Shown here one piece after another: positions 7,731-16,722 of a stretch of 64,000 bases of DNA. The DNA lies in assembly GCA_021846695.1 (NCBI GenBank), contig JAJZWN010000002.1:5065-69064 (forward strand). The letters are read 5' to 3'. The notes below the pieces were generated by a model. The model was not told where the DNA came from, searched no databases, and saw only the letters and a program-made list of their open reading frames with translations. The stretch is from Thermoplasmata archaeon. GTDB taxonomy: Archaea > Thermoplasmatota > Thermoplasmata > Thermoplasmatales > Thermoplasmataceae. The translations under genes and the position numbers were made by a program. Numbering within the stretch: the first letter of the stretch is position 1; each line of letters begins with the position of its first letter.

Positions 7731-8462
7731 GTGAATGTTTACAGGAATATTATGTCAATCCTGAAATACAAAAAAGTGCATATGACGCTGATAGACCCGG
7801 CAGCACAACCCCCTGAAAAATCAGGGGATCTGGCGGAGAAGGCAGACAGGGCTGGCACAGATTTCTTTCTAATAGGTGGGTCAACTGACATAAATTCACA
7901 TTTAATGGATATAACCATTGAAAAAATAAGGGCAAAAACAGAGAAACAGATTATTATTTTTCCAGGTTCAAGGACAATGATCAGCAGGTATGCCGATGCA
8001 ATATATTACATGATGCTGATGAATTCAACCAATATTGACTACATAGTAGGCCATCAGATAGGATCAGCATCTGTCCTGAAAAAACTTGGAATAGAGACGA
8101 TCCCCATGGGGTATCTGGTATTTGAGCCGGGCATGACTGTTGGCAGGGTTGGGAATGCGAGGCTTATAGGCAGGGAAGATGAGAACACTGCACTTTCCTA
8201 TGCTGTTGCTGCTGAATTTTTCGGTTTTAAATTGCTGTACCTGGAAGCAGGATCCGGGGCTCCAGAACCGGTGGGGTGCAATGTCATAACCAGAATAAAG
8301 GAAGCTGTGAACATTCCGGTTATAGTAGGCGGGGGCATAAGAGATTATGAAAAGGCAAGATCTGTGCTCGATGCAGGTGCAGACATAATTGTTACCGGTA
8401 CAGTTGTTGAAAAACACGAAAACCCGTATATAGCTCTTAAGGATATTATCAATGCAATATAG
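7731..8462 (+). CDS. Geranylgeranylglyceryl phosphate synthase (GGGPS)
   Basis: A 243-residue TIM-barrel prenyltransferase that makes the first ether bond of archaeal membrane lipids from sn-glycerol-1-phosphate and geranylgeranyl-PP. Family marks are HMTLIDPAAQPPE (about residues 17-29), FLIGGSTDI (about 46-54), IIIFPGS (about 75-81), YLEAGSGAPEPV (about 165-176) and the phosphate-binding VGGGIRDYEKA (about 193-203) and GADIIVTGT (about 208-216). The GTG start at 7731 is supported by GGTGA 6 nt upstream and a TATA box GTTTATATG about 55 nt upstream. A downstream ATG at codon 8 would cut little. It works upstream of the Tes gene at 52846 in the same lipid pathway. Confidence 0.93.
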   Translation: MNVYRNIMSILKYKKVHMTLIDPAAQPPEKSGDLAEKADRAGTDFFLIGGSTDINSHLMDITIEKIRAKTEKQIIIFPGSRTMISRYADAIYYMMLMNSTNIDYIVGHQIGSASVLKKLGIETIPMGYLVFEPGMTVGRVGNARLIGREDENTALSYAVAAEFFGFKLLYLEAGSGAPEPVGCNVITRIKEAVNIPVIVGGGIRDYEKARSVLDAGADIIVTGTVVEKHENPYIALKDIINAI

Positions 8463-8535
8463 ATTTTTTATTTCGCAGGTTTATTGATGCACCATTTCTA
8501 CCTAAATTATATTAGGGTGCAGAAAATGCTGAATA

Positions 8536-9483
8536 ATGGATAATGAACTTGCCAGTCCGCTGTATTTCCTTTATGCTATTCAGAGGAGCCCCTATGGATT
8601 CAATTTAAAGTGGAAAAACATAAAGCCCCTGGTATCCTACATGTTCGGGGATGATATCTACAAAAAGCTCCAGGATAACAGGATAATCAGCACGTATTCT
8701 GATGAAAATATTCTGGAGATCATAAATGTGCCTGATGTGAGGTACAATATAAGTGATTCAGATAAGGAAACACTTTTCAATAAATTTATAGGATATGCCA
8801 CCAGGAATCCATTAATTGAAGGCATACTTAAGATTATGTACCTGGACAGAAAGATTGCACAGTTCATAATGGACATATTGAGTCAGGATGCAGGAAAAAC
8901 ACAGGATGATTTTACCATCTACGCCGATTTTCCTGTTATAAACTCCCCCGACTTTTATTATTCAAACGCTTTTGCTGACTACTGCAAGCCATACATAGAG
9001 AACTTCAAATTGGATATGGAAAAGATCAGGCCGTACATCGGACAGGAATGGTTTACCCGCCTGATAATCATACTGCGGGATGGATCATTCAACAGCAGTT
9101 TCTCCAAGGCTGTAGAAAATAATGAAGGGCCCTTCATATCAGGACTGAAAGAAATAGTGGAAAATGATTACCTATCCCAGATCATAGTAAACCTGGATTC
9201 TTTTTTGAACAGCAGTGATGTTAACAGATCTCTTCTTAATTTCGCTTCAAGATCGGTGAGGGAGAAAAAGGTCAGGCGGTTCTATGACTGGCTTTCAATT
9301 GCAAATGATATAATGGTTGGTCTGGAATTCGTTATAGGAAGTATATTCTTCCTTCCCAGCGAGGCAAAGTACTCTACTCTTGGTGTGTATCTCTTTATCG
9401 TAGGCAGTACCCAGCTGCTCATAAGGCCAATGATAAACATAGCGAGAAGGGTACATATACTGGTACTCCACAGGGAGAAGTAG
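8536..9483 (+). CDS. Unknown protein with C-terminal YrhK-like membrane hairpin (paralogue A)
   Basis: A 315-residue protein paralogous to the one at 19842-20801. The first ~240 residues are soluble, helical and not recognisable. Residues ~245-305 carry KKVRRFYDWLSIANDIMVG, then two hydrophobic segments (EFVIGSIFFLP and LGVYLFIVGSTQLLIRP) ending in a basic tail. That pattern resembles the YrhK domain, a short two-helix membrane module. The N-terminus shares the pattern (LYFL, W.-I.-L, F.-I-L) with the paralogue. A TATA-like AAATTATATT about 25 nt before the ATG suggests a leaderless monocistronic transcript. Topology would put a large cytoplasmic domain on a membrane hairpin. Function unknown. 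Confidence 0.65.
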   Translation: MDNELASPLYFLYAIQRSPYGFNLKWKNIKPLVSYMFGDDIYKKLQDNRIISTYSDENILEIINVPDVRYNISDSDKETLFNKFIGYATRNPLIEGILKIMYLDRKIAQFIMDILSQDAGKTQDDFTIYADFPVINSPDFYYSNAFADYCKPYIENFKLDMEKIRPYIGQEWFTRLIIILRDGSFNSSFSKAVENNEGPFISGLKEIVENDYLSQIIVNLDSFLNSSDVNRSLLNFASRSVREKKVRRFYDWLSIANDIMVGLEFVIGSIFFLPSEAKYSTLGVYLFIVGSTQLLIRPMINIARRVHILVLHREK

Positions 9484-9486
9484 GGC

Positions 9487-9804
9487 CTATTTCTTTATAA
9501 GTACCCTGAGCCGGGCTATGGCCTGAGATGCTTCATCCGGCTTGAGTTCATTTATGTTTTTTCCAGTAAAGAGTGATATTGCTGTTCTGGTAAGTATAAC
9601 AGTTTCTACCCCGGTTCCAAGTGCTGCAACTATAAGCACGGTAAATCCCGTAATGAAAATATGGAGATGCCTGTCTGCATACCCTGTGTTAAGTGTAAAA
9701 TATGTAAAAATAAAGAATCCCACTATAAATACCAGTGAAAGTGAAAACGAAACAAGCCTTATGCGGAAAAGTCTAACTGCCTCCCTTCGATCCAGTCTGG
9801 CCAT
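9487..9804 (-). CDS. Small two-helix membrane protein
   Basis: A 105-residue protein with a basic N-terminus (MARLDRREAVRLFRIR), two hydrophobic segments (about residues 17-37 and 46-68), and a polar C-terminal tail ending ARLRVLIKK. No family was recognised. The positive-inside rule suggests both ends are cytoplasmic. It is convergent with the YrhK-like gene, with only 3 nt between the two stop codons, and divergent from purS. Likely a real gene because of its typical composition and clear hydrophobic pattern. Confidence 0.55.
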   Translation of the reverse strand: MARLDRREAVRLFRIRLVSFSLSLVFIVGFFIFTYFTLNTGYADRHLHIFITGFTVLIVAALGTGVETVILTRTAISLFTGKNINELKPDEASQAIARLRVLIKK

Positions 9805-9909
9805 AAAGGTTAAAGATGATATAAAATATTAAATTTTGTGCAGGATTTACAGGCATATATTATGCAGGGATAAACAATAAATTTAATTTCATAATTAAAA
9901 TACAGTTTT

Positions 9910-10152
9910 ATGAGGATCAAGGTTCAGATCAAATACCTTCCAAATGTAGAAGACCCGGAAGCTTTGAGCATAAGGAGAAATCTGGAGCTCACAGGCTACA
10001 GAGGCATAAAGAATGTTTATTCATATAAAACCTATGAATTTGAAACCACGCTGGATGAAAAGGATAGCATGGATGAAATTAAAGAAATTGCAGAGAAACT
10101 GCTTACAAATCCAGTTATACAGGAATATAAGATAGAGGAAATAAGTGAATAA
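9910..10152 (+). CDS. purS: Phosphoribosylformylglycinamidine synthase subunit PurS
   Basis: An 80-residue protein matching PurS, which bridges PurL and PurQ and channels ammonia in the FGAM synthase step of purine synthesis. The pattern VQIKYLPNVEDPEALSIRRNLELTGY and the spaced C-terminal IAEKLLTNPVIQEYKIE are typical. A TATA-like element about 25 nt before the ATG implies a leaderless start. The gene overlaps purL by 8 nt. The glutaminase purQ is not in this window. Confidence 0.88.
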   Translation: MRIKVQIKYLPNVEDPEALSIRRNLELTGYRGIKNVYSYKTYEFETTLDEKDSMDEIKEIAEKLLTNPVIQEYKIEEISE

Positions 10153-12403
10153 AATGTACAGTATTATTGACAGTACACCGGAAAAACTCAAGGATATGGC
10201 CTCAGGCCTGGGATTAACCTATGATGAAATGGTTATGCTGAGAAATTATTTTACAGGCCTTGGCAGAAATCCTACAGACATAGAGATTCAGGCAATAGCC
10301 CAGGGATGGAGTGAGCATTCATGCTATAAATCATCTAAACTTTACCTGAAAAAATATCTTTCCGGGCTGAAAAGCGATTATACTATACTGACCATGGAGG
10401 ATGATGCGGGCGTCATATCCTTTGATGATGAAAATGCATATGTGGTTAAGATGGAAAGCCATAACCATCCAAGCGCCATTGAGCCATATGGTGGTGCCGC
10501 AACAGGAGTCGGGGGCATAATAAGAGATGTGCTGTGCATGGGTGCACAGCCTGTGGCACTTGTAGATTCTCTCTATTTCGGCGATCCAGATAACAGGAAA
10601 GGGCAGCTTACTGAACGTTTTATAATAAACCGTGTTGTAGCCGGCATCAGGGATTATGGAAACAGGGTCGGGATACCGACAGTAGCAGGTTCTGTCAACT
10701 TCAACAGCATATATAATGGAATTCCGCTGGTAAATGCCGGATGCATAGGCATTGTAAGGAAAGACCATGTTGTCAGAAGCAGAATAGGCATTGAGGGGGA
10801 CCTCCTGATTGTTTGCGGCGGCAGAACCGGCCGGGACGGAATACATGGTGTCAACTTTGCATCTAAAATACTAAACGCAGGTGACGAATCAAACAGAAAT
10901 GCAGTGCAGCTGGGAAATCCCATCATAAAGGAACCGCTTATACACGCCATACTGGAGGCTAACGATGCAGGTATTATAGATGGAATGAAGGACCTTGGTG
11001 GCGGGGGGCTGTCCAGTGCTGTGAGTGAGATGCTCTTTGCAGGGGGAATGTCCGGAATCATAGAGCTGGATAAGGTACTTCTCAAGGATACCAACATGGA
11101 CCCATGGGAGATATGGGTAAGTGAATCACAGGAGAGGATGTTCCTTGCAATAAATCCCTCAAGTCTAATGGAAATTGACAGCATATTCAATAAATGGGGC
11201 ATAGAATACTCTATTATAGGAAAAACTGTGAAAAGCCCCAACCTTGTAATAAAATACAGGAATGAGAAGATACTTGACATGGAGCTTTCTTTCCTCACTG
11301 GCGGTCCTGTTTATGCCAGAAATTTCAAAAAGCCTGAAGTAGAGAAAAAAAACGTAATGGACAAAGAGCCTGAAAATTACAGGAAATTTATCCTGGACTT
11401 CCTTTCAAAGCCGAATATCTGTGCCAGATTCAACATAGTCAGGCAGTATGACTTTACTGTCAGGGGATCGACTATTGTTAAACCCTTTACAGGCATGCCC
11501 AACAGGGAGACGCATTCCGATGCCACAATAATCAAACCGCTGGAAAATTCCTACCAGGGACTGTGTATAACATCCGGCTCCAGGCCTGAAATGGTGGGTA
11601 TAGATGCATATAACGGAACAATGCACACCCTTTTCGAGGGCTATAAAAATATACTGAGCAGCGGCGGGGTTCCACATTCTATTGTTGATGCACTGAATTT
11701 CGGGAATCCCGAAAACCCTGAAACAATGTACAGATTTATCGAGACCCTTAGGGCAATATCAGACTTCTGCAGAACAACAGGACTTCCCCTGGTTTCAGGC
11801 AATGTCAGTTTTTACAATGAGGCGGAAAAGGAAATACTTCCCACGCCGAATATGCTGCTACTGGGTAAAATAAATGATATAAGAAATGCTAAAACTGCTG
11901 AAATCAAGAGCCCTGGAAATGCACTGTACCTGGCAGGTACCATAATACCGGACCTTGCCGGAAGCCAGTATTCATCAGAGATGGGCACAGCACACACTGT
12001 GCTTCCTGAGGCTGATCTCAATGAACTTCTGGCACTGCGTGATGGCATAAGGAAATCAATGAAATATATTGAATCAATGCATGATGTTTCCGGTGGCGGG
12101 CTGTTAGTTGCCCTGCTGGAAATGGCATTCGGGAGCAGATCCGGTTTTGACGTGGATGTAACTGAAATACCTGGAAGGACCAATGAAAAACTGTTTTCTG
12201 AACTGGGAACAGGAATGATCATGGAGGTTGCCCCTGAAAATGAGGGAAGATTACTGGAGTTTTTCTCCGGGATAAAGTTGAGGAAGATAGGCAGCACATC
12301 AAAGGAAGGCATAAGAATAAAAGAAAAGGGCAGGTATATACTAAGCGAGGATACTGAAACGCTCAGGAATCTATGGGAAACGGGCCTTGACAAATACATA
12401 TAA
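10145..12403 (+). CDS. purL: Phosphoribosylformylglycinamidine synthase subunit PurL
   Basis: A 752-residue small-type PurL, the ATP-dependent synthetase subunit that converts FGAR to FGAM. Marks are QGWSEHSCYKS (about 55-65), KMESHNHPSAIEPYGGAATGVGG (around 98-120, the ATP site), KDLGGGGLSSA (about 281-291) and the second-half equivalent HDVSGGGLLVALLEM. Two AIRS-like halves are present, as normal for the small form. I choose the GTG at 10145 because GAGG lies 6 nt upstream; an ATG three codons later is possible. It overlaps purS. purB is located 1 kb downstream beyond two unrelated small genes. Confidence 0.93.
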   Translation: MNKMYSIIDSTPEKLKDMASGLGLTYDEMVMLRNYFTGLGRNPTDIEIQAIAQGWSEHSCYKSSKLYLKKYLSGLKSDYTILTMEDDAGVISFDDENAYVVKMESHNHPSAIEPYGGAATGVGGIIRDVLCMGAQPVALVDSLYFGDPDNRKGQLTERFIINRVVAGIRDYGNRVGIPTVAGSVNFNSIYNGIPLVNAGCIGIVRKDHVVRSRIGIEGDLLIVCGGRTGRDGIHGVNFASKILNAGDESNRNAVQLGNPIIKEPLIHAILEANDAGIIDGMKDLGGGGLSSAVSEMLFAGGMSGIIELDKVLLKDTNMDPWEIWVSESQERMFLAINPSSLMEIDSIFNKWGIEYSIIGKTVKSPNLVIKYRNEKILDMELSFLTGGPVYARNFKKPEVEKKNVMDKEPENYRKFILDFLSKPNICARFNIVRQYDFTVRGSTIVKPFTGMPNRETHSDATIIKPLENSYQGLCITSGSRPEMVGIDAYNGTMHTLFEGYKNILSSGGVPHSIVDALNFGNPENPETMYRFIETLRAISDFCRTTGLPLVSGNVSFYNEAEKEILPTPNMLLLGKINDIRNAKTAEIKSPGNALYLAGTIIPDLAGSQYSSEMGTAHTVLPEADLNELLALRDGIRKSMKYIESMHDVSGGGLLVALLEMAFGSRSGFDVDVTEIPGRTNEKLFSELGTGMIMEVAPENEGRLLEFFSGIKLRKIGSTSKEGIRIKEKGRYILSEDTETLRNLWETGLDKYI

Positions 12404-12476
12404 TATAGATATTAAATAGGTATCTGTAGCCATGATATCCATAGAAATTTATAATACTATTAGTTAATACTGTAAC

Positions 12477-12731
12477 ATGTCTGATTATATACATAAATTA
12501 AAATTCATGGAAGAAAAAAACCTGACGCTGGAAATAAGCTACAGGCTCAACTATGAGGATAAGGCATGCGGTTCAATAAGGATATTCGCCGGCGAGATTG
12601 ACCCGGAAAAGGATAATTATGAACTTTACATGGAGCTCCTTGAATGCGGTCTCACAGAGGAGGAAGTGGATAAAAGGGTCGAAAAGATGGAAGAGGAAAT
12701 CAACCAGAATAAAATAGACCTGTCACTCTAA
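12477..12731 (+). CDS. Small acidic protein, unknown
   Basis: An 84-residue acidic protein with no recognised family. Its C-terminal half is strongly helical and charged (LTEEEVDKRVEKMEEEINQNK), and the N-terminal half contains two short strands and one Cys. A TATA-like element (ATTTATAATACTATTAG) sits about 25 nt before the ATG, which fits the leaderless starts in this window. It is flanked by purL and a small membrane protein gene on the same strand. Probably a real archaeal small gene; role unknown. Confidence 0.5.
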   Translation: MSDYIHKLKFMEEKNLTLEISYRLNYEDKACGSIRIFAGEIDPEKDNYELYMELLECGLTEEEVDKRVEKMEEEINQNKIDLSL

Positions 12732-12766
12732 CAAAAGACTAAATAAGAATCTTAAATGTGAAATAA

Positions 12767-13285
12767 ATGGTAAGCAGGAAAGTCCTAGTGGGCATTGTCC
12801 TAATAATAGCCGGAATAGCACTGGTAATACCGGGAGTCGTTGTTATTACATCCGAGCCGTCGGGAAGTACTGTAATACATTACTCAGCGGATATTTATAC
12901 ATCGCCTGAATTCAATTTTACCGAAAACAAAATTCTTATAATGGTTTCCTCTGATACCTCTTCTGCAGGGCTTGTAAACTGTACAGATTTCAGGGCAGAT
13001 GCTGGTAAATTTAACTCTTCCAGCATCGGTAATTACACTGTAGCGCCGGCAAAGCAGATTGATGGAGAACCCATGTATGAAAATCTTAACGGATCCTACA
13101 GGTATGTAGTCATTTCCAGCAGCAGACCCACACTTGACTACAATTTTATTTCACATTCTGAAATCAGAAATGTTACAGATGCCAGCTATATAGCTGCTGC
13201 CGGGGCGCTTCTTACGGGAGCAGGCATTATAATTACCATGATCACGATGCTTTTCAGGAAAATAAATTCCCGTAAGCCCAGATAA
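12767..13285 (+). CDS. Membrane-anchored protein with extracytoplasmic domain, unknown
   Basis: A 172-residue protein with an N-terminal hydrophobic segment (about residues 7-27) that looks like a signal anchor. A ~110-residue Ser/Thr/Asn-rich middle region with several N-x-S/T sites fits an extracytoplasmic domain. A second membrane helix (about 143-163) precedes a basic tail. This arrangement is common among archaeal cell-surface proteins of unknown role. It follows the small acidic gene by 35 nt and may share its transcript. No enzymatic motif seen. Confidence 0.55.
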   Translation: MVSRKVLVGIVLIIAGIALVIPGVVVITSEPSGSTVIHYSADIYTSPEFNFTENKILIMVSSDTSSAGLVNCTDFRADAGKFNSSSIGNYTVAPAKQIDGEPMYENLNGSYRYVVISSSRPTLDYNFISHSEIRNVTDASYIAAAGALLTGAGIIITMITMLFRKINSRKPR

Positions 13286-13378
13286 AAAAAGAATTTTCAG
13301 TGGATCTACCTGAGTGCCATATTAACACATATAACCATGGCAACAAAAAAAACTTTAAACTAAATGTAATAGGCTTAT

Positions 13379-14746
13379 ATGATAGTTTCACCACTGGACT
13401 ACAGATATGGCAGGGAAGAAGTAAAAACAATATTTTCTGAGAAAACAAGATTGGATATAATGCTCAATGTAGAAAGTGCTATTGCACAGGCAGAATCATA
13501 TTACGGGCTTATACCTGAGAAGGCGTATCTTGACATCAAGAAAGTGGTGGACTCAAATGAAGTGCAGCTTCCCCGGGTAAAGGAAATTGAAAGTGCCATA
13601 AATCATGATGTAATGGCTATAGTGGAAGCACTAACAGAAAAATGCACGGATGGCAAAAATTATGTCCATTTCGGGGTTACGTCAAACGATATAAATGATT
13701 CTGCATCGGCGGTTCAGATAAAGCGGGCAATAAACATAATTGTATCAGACCTGGTGGGGCTCAACAGGGCCCTGATAAGTATTATAAGGGACAACATGGA
13801 AACAATAATGGTTGGAAGAACCCACGGGCAGCATGCTTCTCCTATAACACTGGGACTGAAATTTTCTGTTTATCTAACAGAAATAAACAGGCATCTGGAA
13901 CGTTTAATGGAGGCCAGAAAGCGTATGATCGCCGGAAAGATTCTTGGCCCGGTAGGAACCGGGGCAGCACTTGGCCCCATGGCGCTTAAAATACAGGAAA
14001 AGGCATGCGACATACTGGGGATTACCCATGAAACTGCATCAACCCAGATTGTGGGCAGGGATAGATATATAGAATATTTATCAATAATCAACAATATATC
14101 GGTGTCAATGGAGAAATTTGCAACCGAGGTCAGGAACCTGCAGAGACCGGAGATATATGAACTTTCAGAGTATTTTGATAGTGAAAAGCAGGTAGGTTCA
14201 AGTTCCATGCCATCAAAGCGCAATCCCGTTGTGTCAGAGAATGTTGTAAGCCTTGCAAGGCTGCTCAGGTCTTTTATAATACCTGAATATGAAGCCGGTG
14301 TGCAGTGGCACGAAAGGGACCTTACAAACAGTGCCCTGGAAAGGTTTACCATTCCATATGCTTCCATACTTGTAGACGACATAATAACCAAAATGACCGG
14401 AGTATTTTCACACCTGTTTATTAATAAGGAAGAGATGAAGAAAAAAGCATATGAAGACCAGTTCATAATGTCAGAAAGCATAACCACGGCACTGACCAGA
14501 AAAGGCGTGCCAAGGCAGGAATCGCACGAATTTGTAAGAAGGTCATCCATGCTTGCCTACGAAAATAAATTAACATTCAAGGAGGCATTGCTGAAAAACG
14601 GCATACTCCGGTTTCTTTCAGAAAAGGATCTGGAGGATGCCATGGACCCCAGAGGGTTTACCGGCAGTTCCCGGGAAATCTGTGAAGATGCAATAAAAAA
14701 TTCAGAAAATTTTGAAAAATTTCTATTGGGTGAAATATATGATTGA
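13379..14746 (+). CDS. purB: Adenylosuccinate lyase PurB
   Basis: A 455-residue fumarase/aspartase-superfamily lyase that acts twice in purine synthesis (SAICAR to AICAR, and adenylosuccinate to AMP). Visible marks are SPLDYRYGREEVKTIFSE at the N-terminus, HFGVTSNDINDSA (about 99-111), VGRTHGQHASPITLG (about 145-159) and the flexible signature loop GSSSMPSKRNPVVSENV (about 275-291). A TATA-like region lies about 25 nt before the ATG. The 3' end overlaps the next gene by 8 nt. Confidence 0.94.
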   Translation: MIVSPLDYRYGREEVKTIFSEKTRLDIMLNVESAIAQAESYYGLIPEKAYLDIKKVVDSNEVQLPRVKEIESAINHDVMAIVEALTEKCTDGKNYVHFGVTSNDINDSASAVQIKRAINIIVSDLVGLNRALISIIRDNMETIMVGRTHGQHASPITLGLKFSVYLTEINRHLERLMEARKRMIAGKILGPVGTGAALGPMALKIQEKACDILGITHETASTQIVGRDRYIEYLSIINNISVSMEKFATEVRNLQRPEIYELSEYFDSEKQVGSSSMPSKRNPVVSENVVSLARLLRSFIIPEYEAGVQWHERDLTNSALERFTIPYASILVDDIITKMTGVFSHLFINKEEMKKKAYEDQFIMSESITTALTRKGVPRQESHEFVRRSSMLAYENKLTFKEALLKNGILRFLSEKDLEDAMDPRGFTGSSREICEDAIKNSENFEKFLLGEIYD

Positions 14747-15323
14747 AAATTTTGAAGAAACACAGAAATACAAACTTATACTGAACGAAATCAACGGAGA
14801 GGAAAAATCAATAACAGGCATACAGAAGTCGCTGGAGGAGAAAGGAATAAATATGCACAGGCTGGTGCTCACCGGATATCTCAATGCCATGGTAGAACTT
14901 GGCATTTTGAAGGAGAAGGAGATTAAGCCGGCAAGAATATTTTCTGCAGCAGGGCAGAACAGGCACGATATATACAGCATCGTTGGATCCAGCATGAGGA
15001 AATTTGATGAGGAAAATGCAGGATATAACTCACTTCAGGTACTTTACTATCTATTTGAAAGGCCTATTTTTACCAGAGAACTTGAAAGATGCAGCGTTAA
15101 CATCCCCACTAAAAATACCAGGACAATAAATTCGCAGTACAGGAATGACTATGTGAAAAAACTGGGGGAAGCCGATATTAAAATACCTGTAAGCAGTGTT
15201 CTCCTGGAGCCAGTAGACTTCGACAAAGCAGGTATCACCAAACTCCTCAATTATATACTGGCCAGTGAGTATGACCTGAGAAAATATATGGTTGTAAATA
15301 CTAACCAGAAAACACTTGATTAA
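14739..15323 (+). CDS. Unknown protein with winged-helix-like N-terminus
   Basis: About 194 residues. The first ~65 read like a winged helix (GEEKSITGIQKSLEEKGINMHRLVLTGYLNAMVELGILKEKEI), and a second region (SLQVLYYLFERPIFTRELERC) may be another helix-turn-helix. An upstream in-frame start (14712) lies well inside purB. I choose the ATG at 14739, which overlaps the purB stop by 8 nt and implies translational coupling. No family name can be given. It may be a regulator or an RNA/DNA-associated protein expressed with purB. Confidence 0.6.
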   Translation: MIENFEETQKYKLILNEINGEEKSITGIQKSLEEKGINMHRLVLTGYLNAMVELGILKEKEIKPARIFSAAGQNRHDIYSIVGSSMRKFDEENAGYNSLQVLYYLFERPIFTRELERCSVNIPTKNTRTINSQYRNDYVKKLGEADIKIPVSSVLLEPVDFDKAGITKLLNYILASEYDLRKYMVVNTNQKTLD

Positions 15324-15364
15324 TAAAAGTTATATCCAGTGAACTGATTATTAACCCGGTACCA

Positions 15365-16021
15365 ATGACAATATACACATATGTTCTGGCGTATAAGCTG
15401 AACGGCAGATTCTGGTCACTTCCCATGGAGGAAAGGAAGAATATCAACGGCAATGTTATAAATTTTATAAAGGGATATAAAAAAAACCTAATCAGCATAA
15501 AGTACTACAAATCCATAAGGCATGACAATGATGTGCTATTCTGGGCTGCATCAGAGGAGCCAATTAACCTGCAAAGATTGAAGGAGGGCCTGAACTCGGC
15601 TTTCGGCATTTATGGGAAAACAGAATATAGCATGTTCTCCCTTTACGAGCACTCACCCTATACAAATGCAAGCAAAAGCCTGGAAGATACACTTAAAACT
15701 GAACCTAAAAAATATTTCGTTGCATATCCCATGAGCAAGGATCGTGAATGGTATCTCATAAATTATGAGGAAAGAAAAAAGATACTTGCAGGGCATATAG
15801 GCACAGCAAGAAGTGACAAGGAAAGCCCCGGAATAATATCCTACACAACATATTCTTTCGGCCTGGGAGACCAGGAATTTGTAGTGCTCTACGAGCTCGA
15901 TGACCTGAGCGCTTGGTCCCATGTTACTGAAAAGTTGAGGGAAGTTATGGCAAGAAAATGGATAATTAATGAAGCGCCCATATTTGTGGGCATATATAAC
16001 GGAGATGAACTGGTGATTTAA
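15365..16021 (+). CDS. Chlorite dismutase/HemQ-family heme protein
   Basis: A 218-residue protein of the chlorite dismutase superfamily, made of two ferredoxin-like halves. The second half carries the key marks: KKYFVAYPMSKDREWY (about 115-130), and a helix with His144 in LAGHIGTAR at the position of the proximal heme ligand. ISYTTYSFGLGDQEFVVLYELDD follows. Without the chlorite-dismutase distal Arg being assignable, the likelier activity is coproheme decarboxylase (HemQ-type) or a heme peroxidase. The rhodanese gene starts 1 nt after its stop, so the pair forms an operon. Family confident, activity uncertain. Confidence 0.8.
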   Translation: MTIYTYVLAYKLNGRFWSLPMEERKNINGNVINFIKGYKKNLISIKYYKSIRHDNDVLFWAASEEPINLQRLKEGLNSAFGIYGKTEYSMFSLYEHSPYTNASKSLEDTLKTEPKKYFVAYPMSKDREWYLINYEERKKILAGHIGTARSDKESPGIISYTTYSFGLGDQEFVVLYELDDLSAWSHVTEKLREVMARKWIINEAPIFVGIYNGDELVI

Positions 16022-16022
16022 G

Positions 16023-16379
16023 ATGGGGATAAAAGATTATTTCAGGGGTTCTGATTATTTCAACCAGCCCGACGAATTAAAAAATCTTTCACCCGATCAG
16101 TTGCTGGAATTGAAAGAAAAATATGCAGTGGTGGATGTTCGTACCGGGTTTGAATACAGGCATGGACATATTAAGGGAGCGGTGCATTACAAACTTGGAA
16201 GGGAGGATGAAATAGAGAAGAAATTCCCCCGGGAGGATCCGATCATACTTGTATGCAAGACAGGTCATAGAAGCCGCGCTGCAGCCAACAGGCTTGTTAG
16301 GAAAGGATATACAAAGCTGTACCATCTTGAAGGTGGCATGAATAAATGGAGAACAGAAAAGCTTCCAGAAGAAAAATAA
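16023..16379 (+). CDS. Single-domain rhodanese (sulfurtransferase)
   Basis: A 118-residue rhodanese-like protein. It shows VVDVRTGFEYRHGHIKGA (about residues 36-53), the active-site loop CKTGHRS with catalytic Cys at about residue 78, and the closing GYTKLYHLEGGMNKW (about 94-108). It should carry persulfide sulfur on the Cys; the acceptor is unknown. It is directly linked to the HemQ-like gene, so a role in heme or redox sulfur chemistry is possible but not shown. Confidence 0.88.
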   Translation: MGIKDYFRGSDYFNQPDELKNLSPDQLLELKEKYAVVDVRTGFEYRHGHIKGAVHYKLGREDEIEKKFPREDPIILVCKTGHRSRAAANRLVRKGYTKLYHLEGGMNKWRTEKLPEEK

Positions 16380-16421
16380 TTTCCAATTCTACTATGGTTT
16401 ATTGCATGGAAAAATATTTAT

Positions 16422-16652
16422 TTATGCAAGCCCGAGCTGTTCAAGTTCGTTCTTTTCCTTAGACTTTTTCTTCAGTATATATCTCGTTATATAACCTGCT
16501 ATGGCATTTGCGGTTTTCTTGGTCACAGTCTTCTCTATGAAACTGTGCAGGATTTCCTTATTATGGTTGAAGTCCTCATTAAACAGATCTTTATTATTAT
16601 CAACTAATTCTTCTGATATTCTTTTTATATTTGACGGTCTTATGCTTCCCAT
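16422..16652 (-). CDS. rps17e: 30S ribosomal protein S17e
   Basis: A 76-residue basic protein matching archaeal/eukaryotic S17e: MGSIRPSNIKRISEELV at the N-terminus, FNEDFNHNKEIL in the middle and NAIAGYITRYILKKKS near the end. The reading frame can start two codons earlier with a GTG at 16658. I choose the ATG at 16652 because family members start MGxIR and a TATA box TTTATATAT sits about 22 nt upstream, giving a leaderless mRNA. Its stop faces the rhodanese gene. Confidence 0.9.
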   Translation of the reverse strand: MGSIRPSNIKRISEELVDNNKDLFNEDFNHNKEILHSFIEKTVTKKTANAIAGYITRYILKKKSKEKNELEQLGLA

Positions 16653-16722
16653 TGGCACATTATTTTATAAGGATATATAAAGAATTTCATTTTTTGTGAT
16701 TTATAAAAATTTAATGTACCCT

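Noticed and set aside
10331..11298. Open frames opposite purL (171 and 214 codons)
   Set aside because: They lie fully inside the strongly conserved purL gene on the other strand and show no family or coding pattern of their own; similar shadows occur opposite many genes here.
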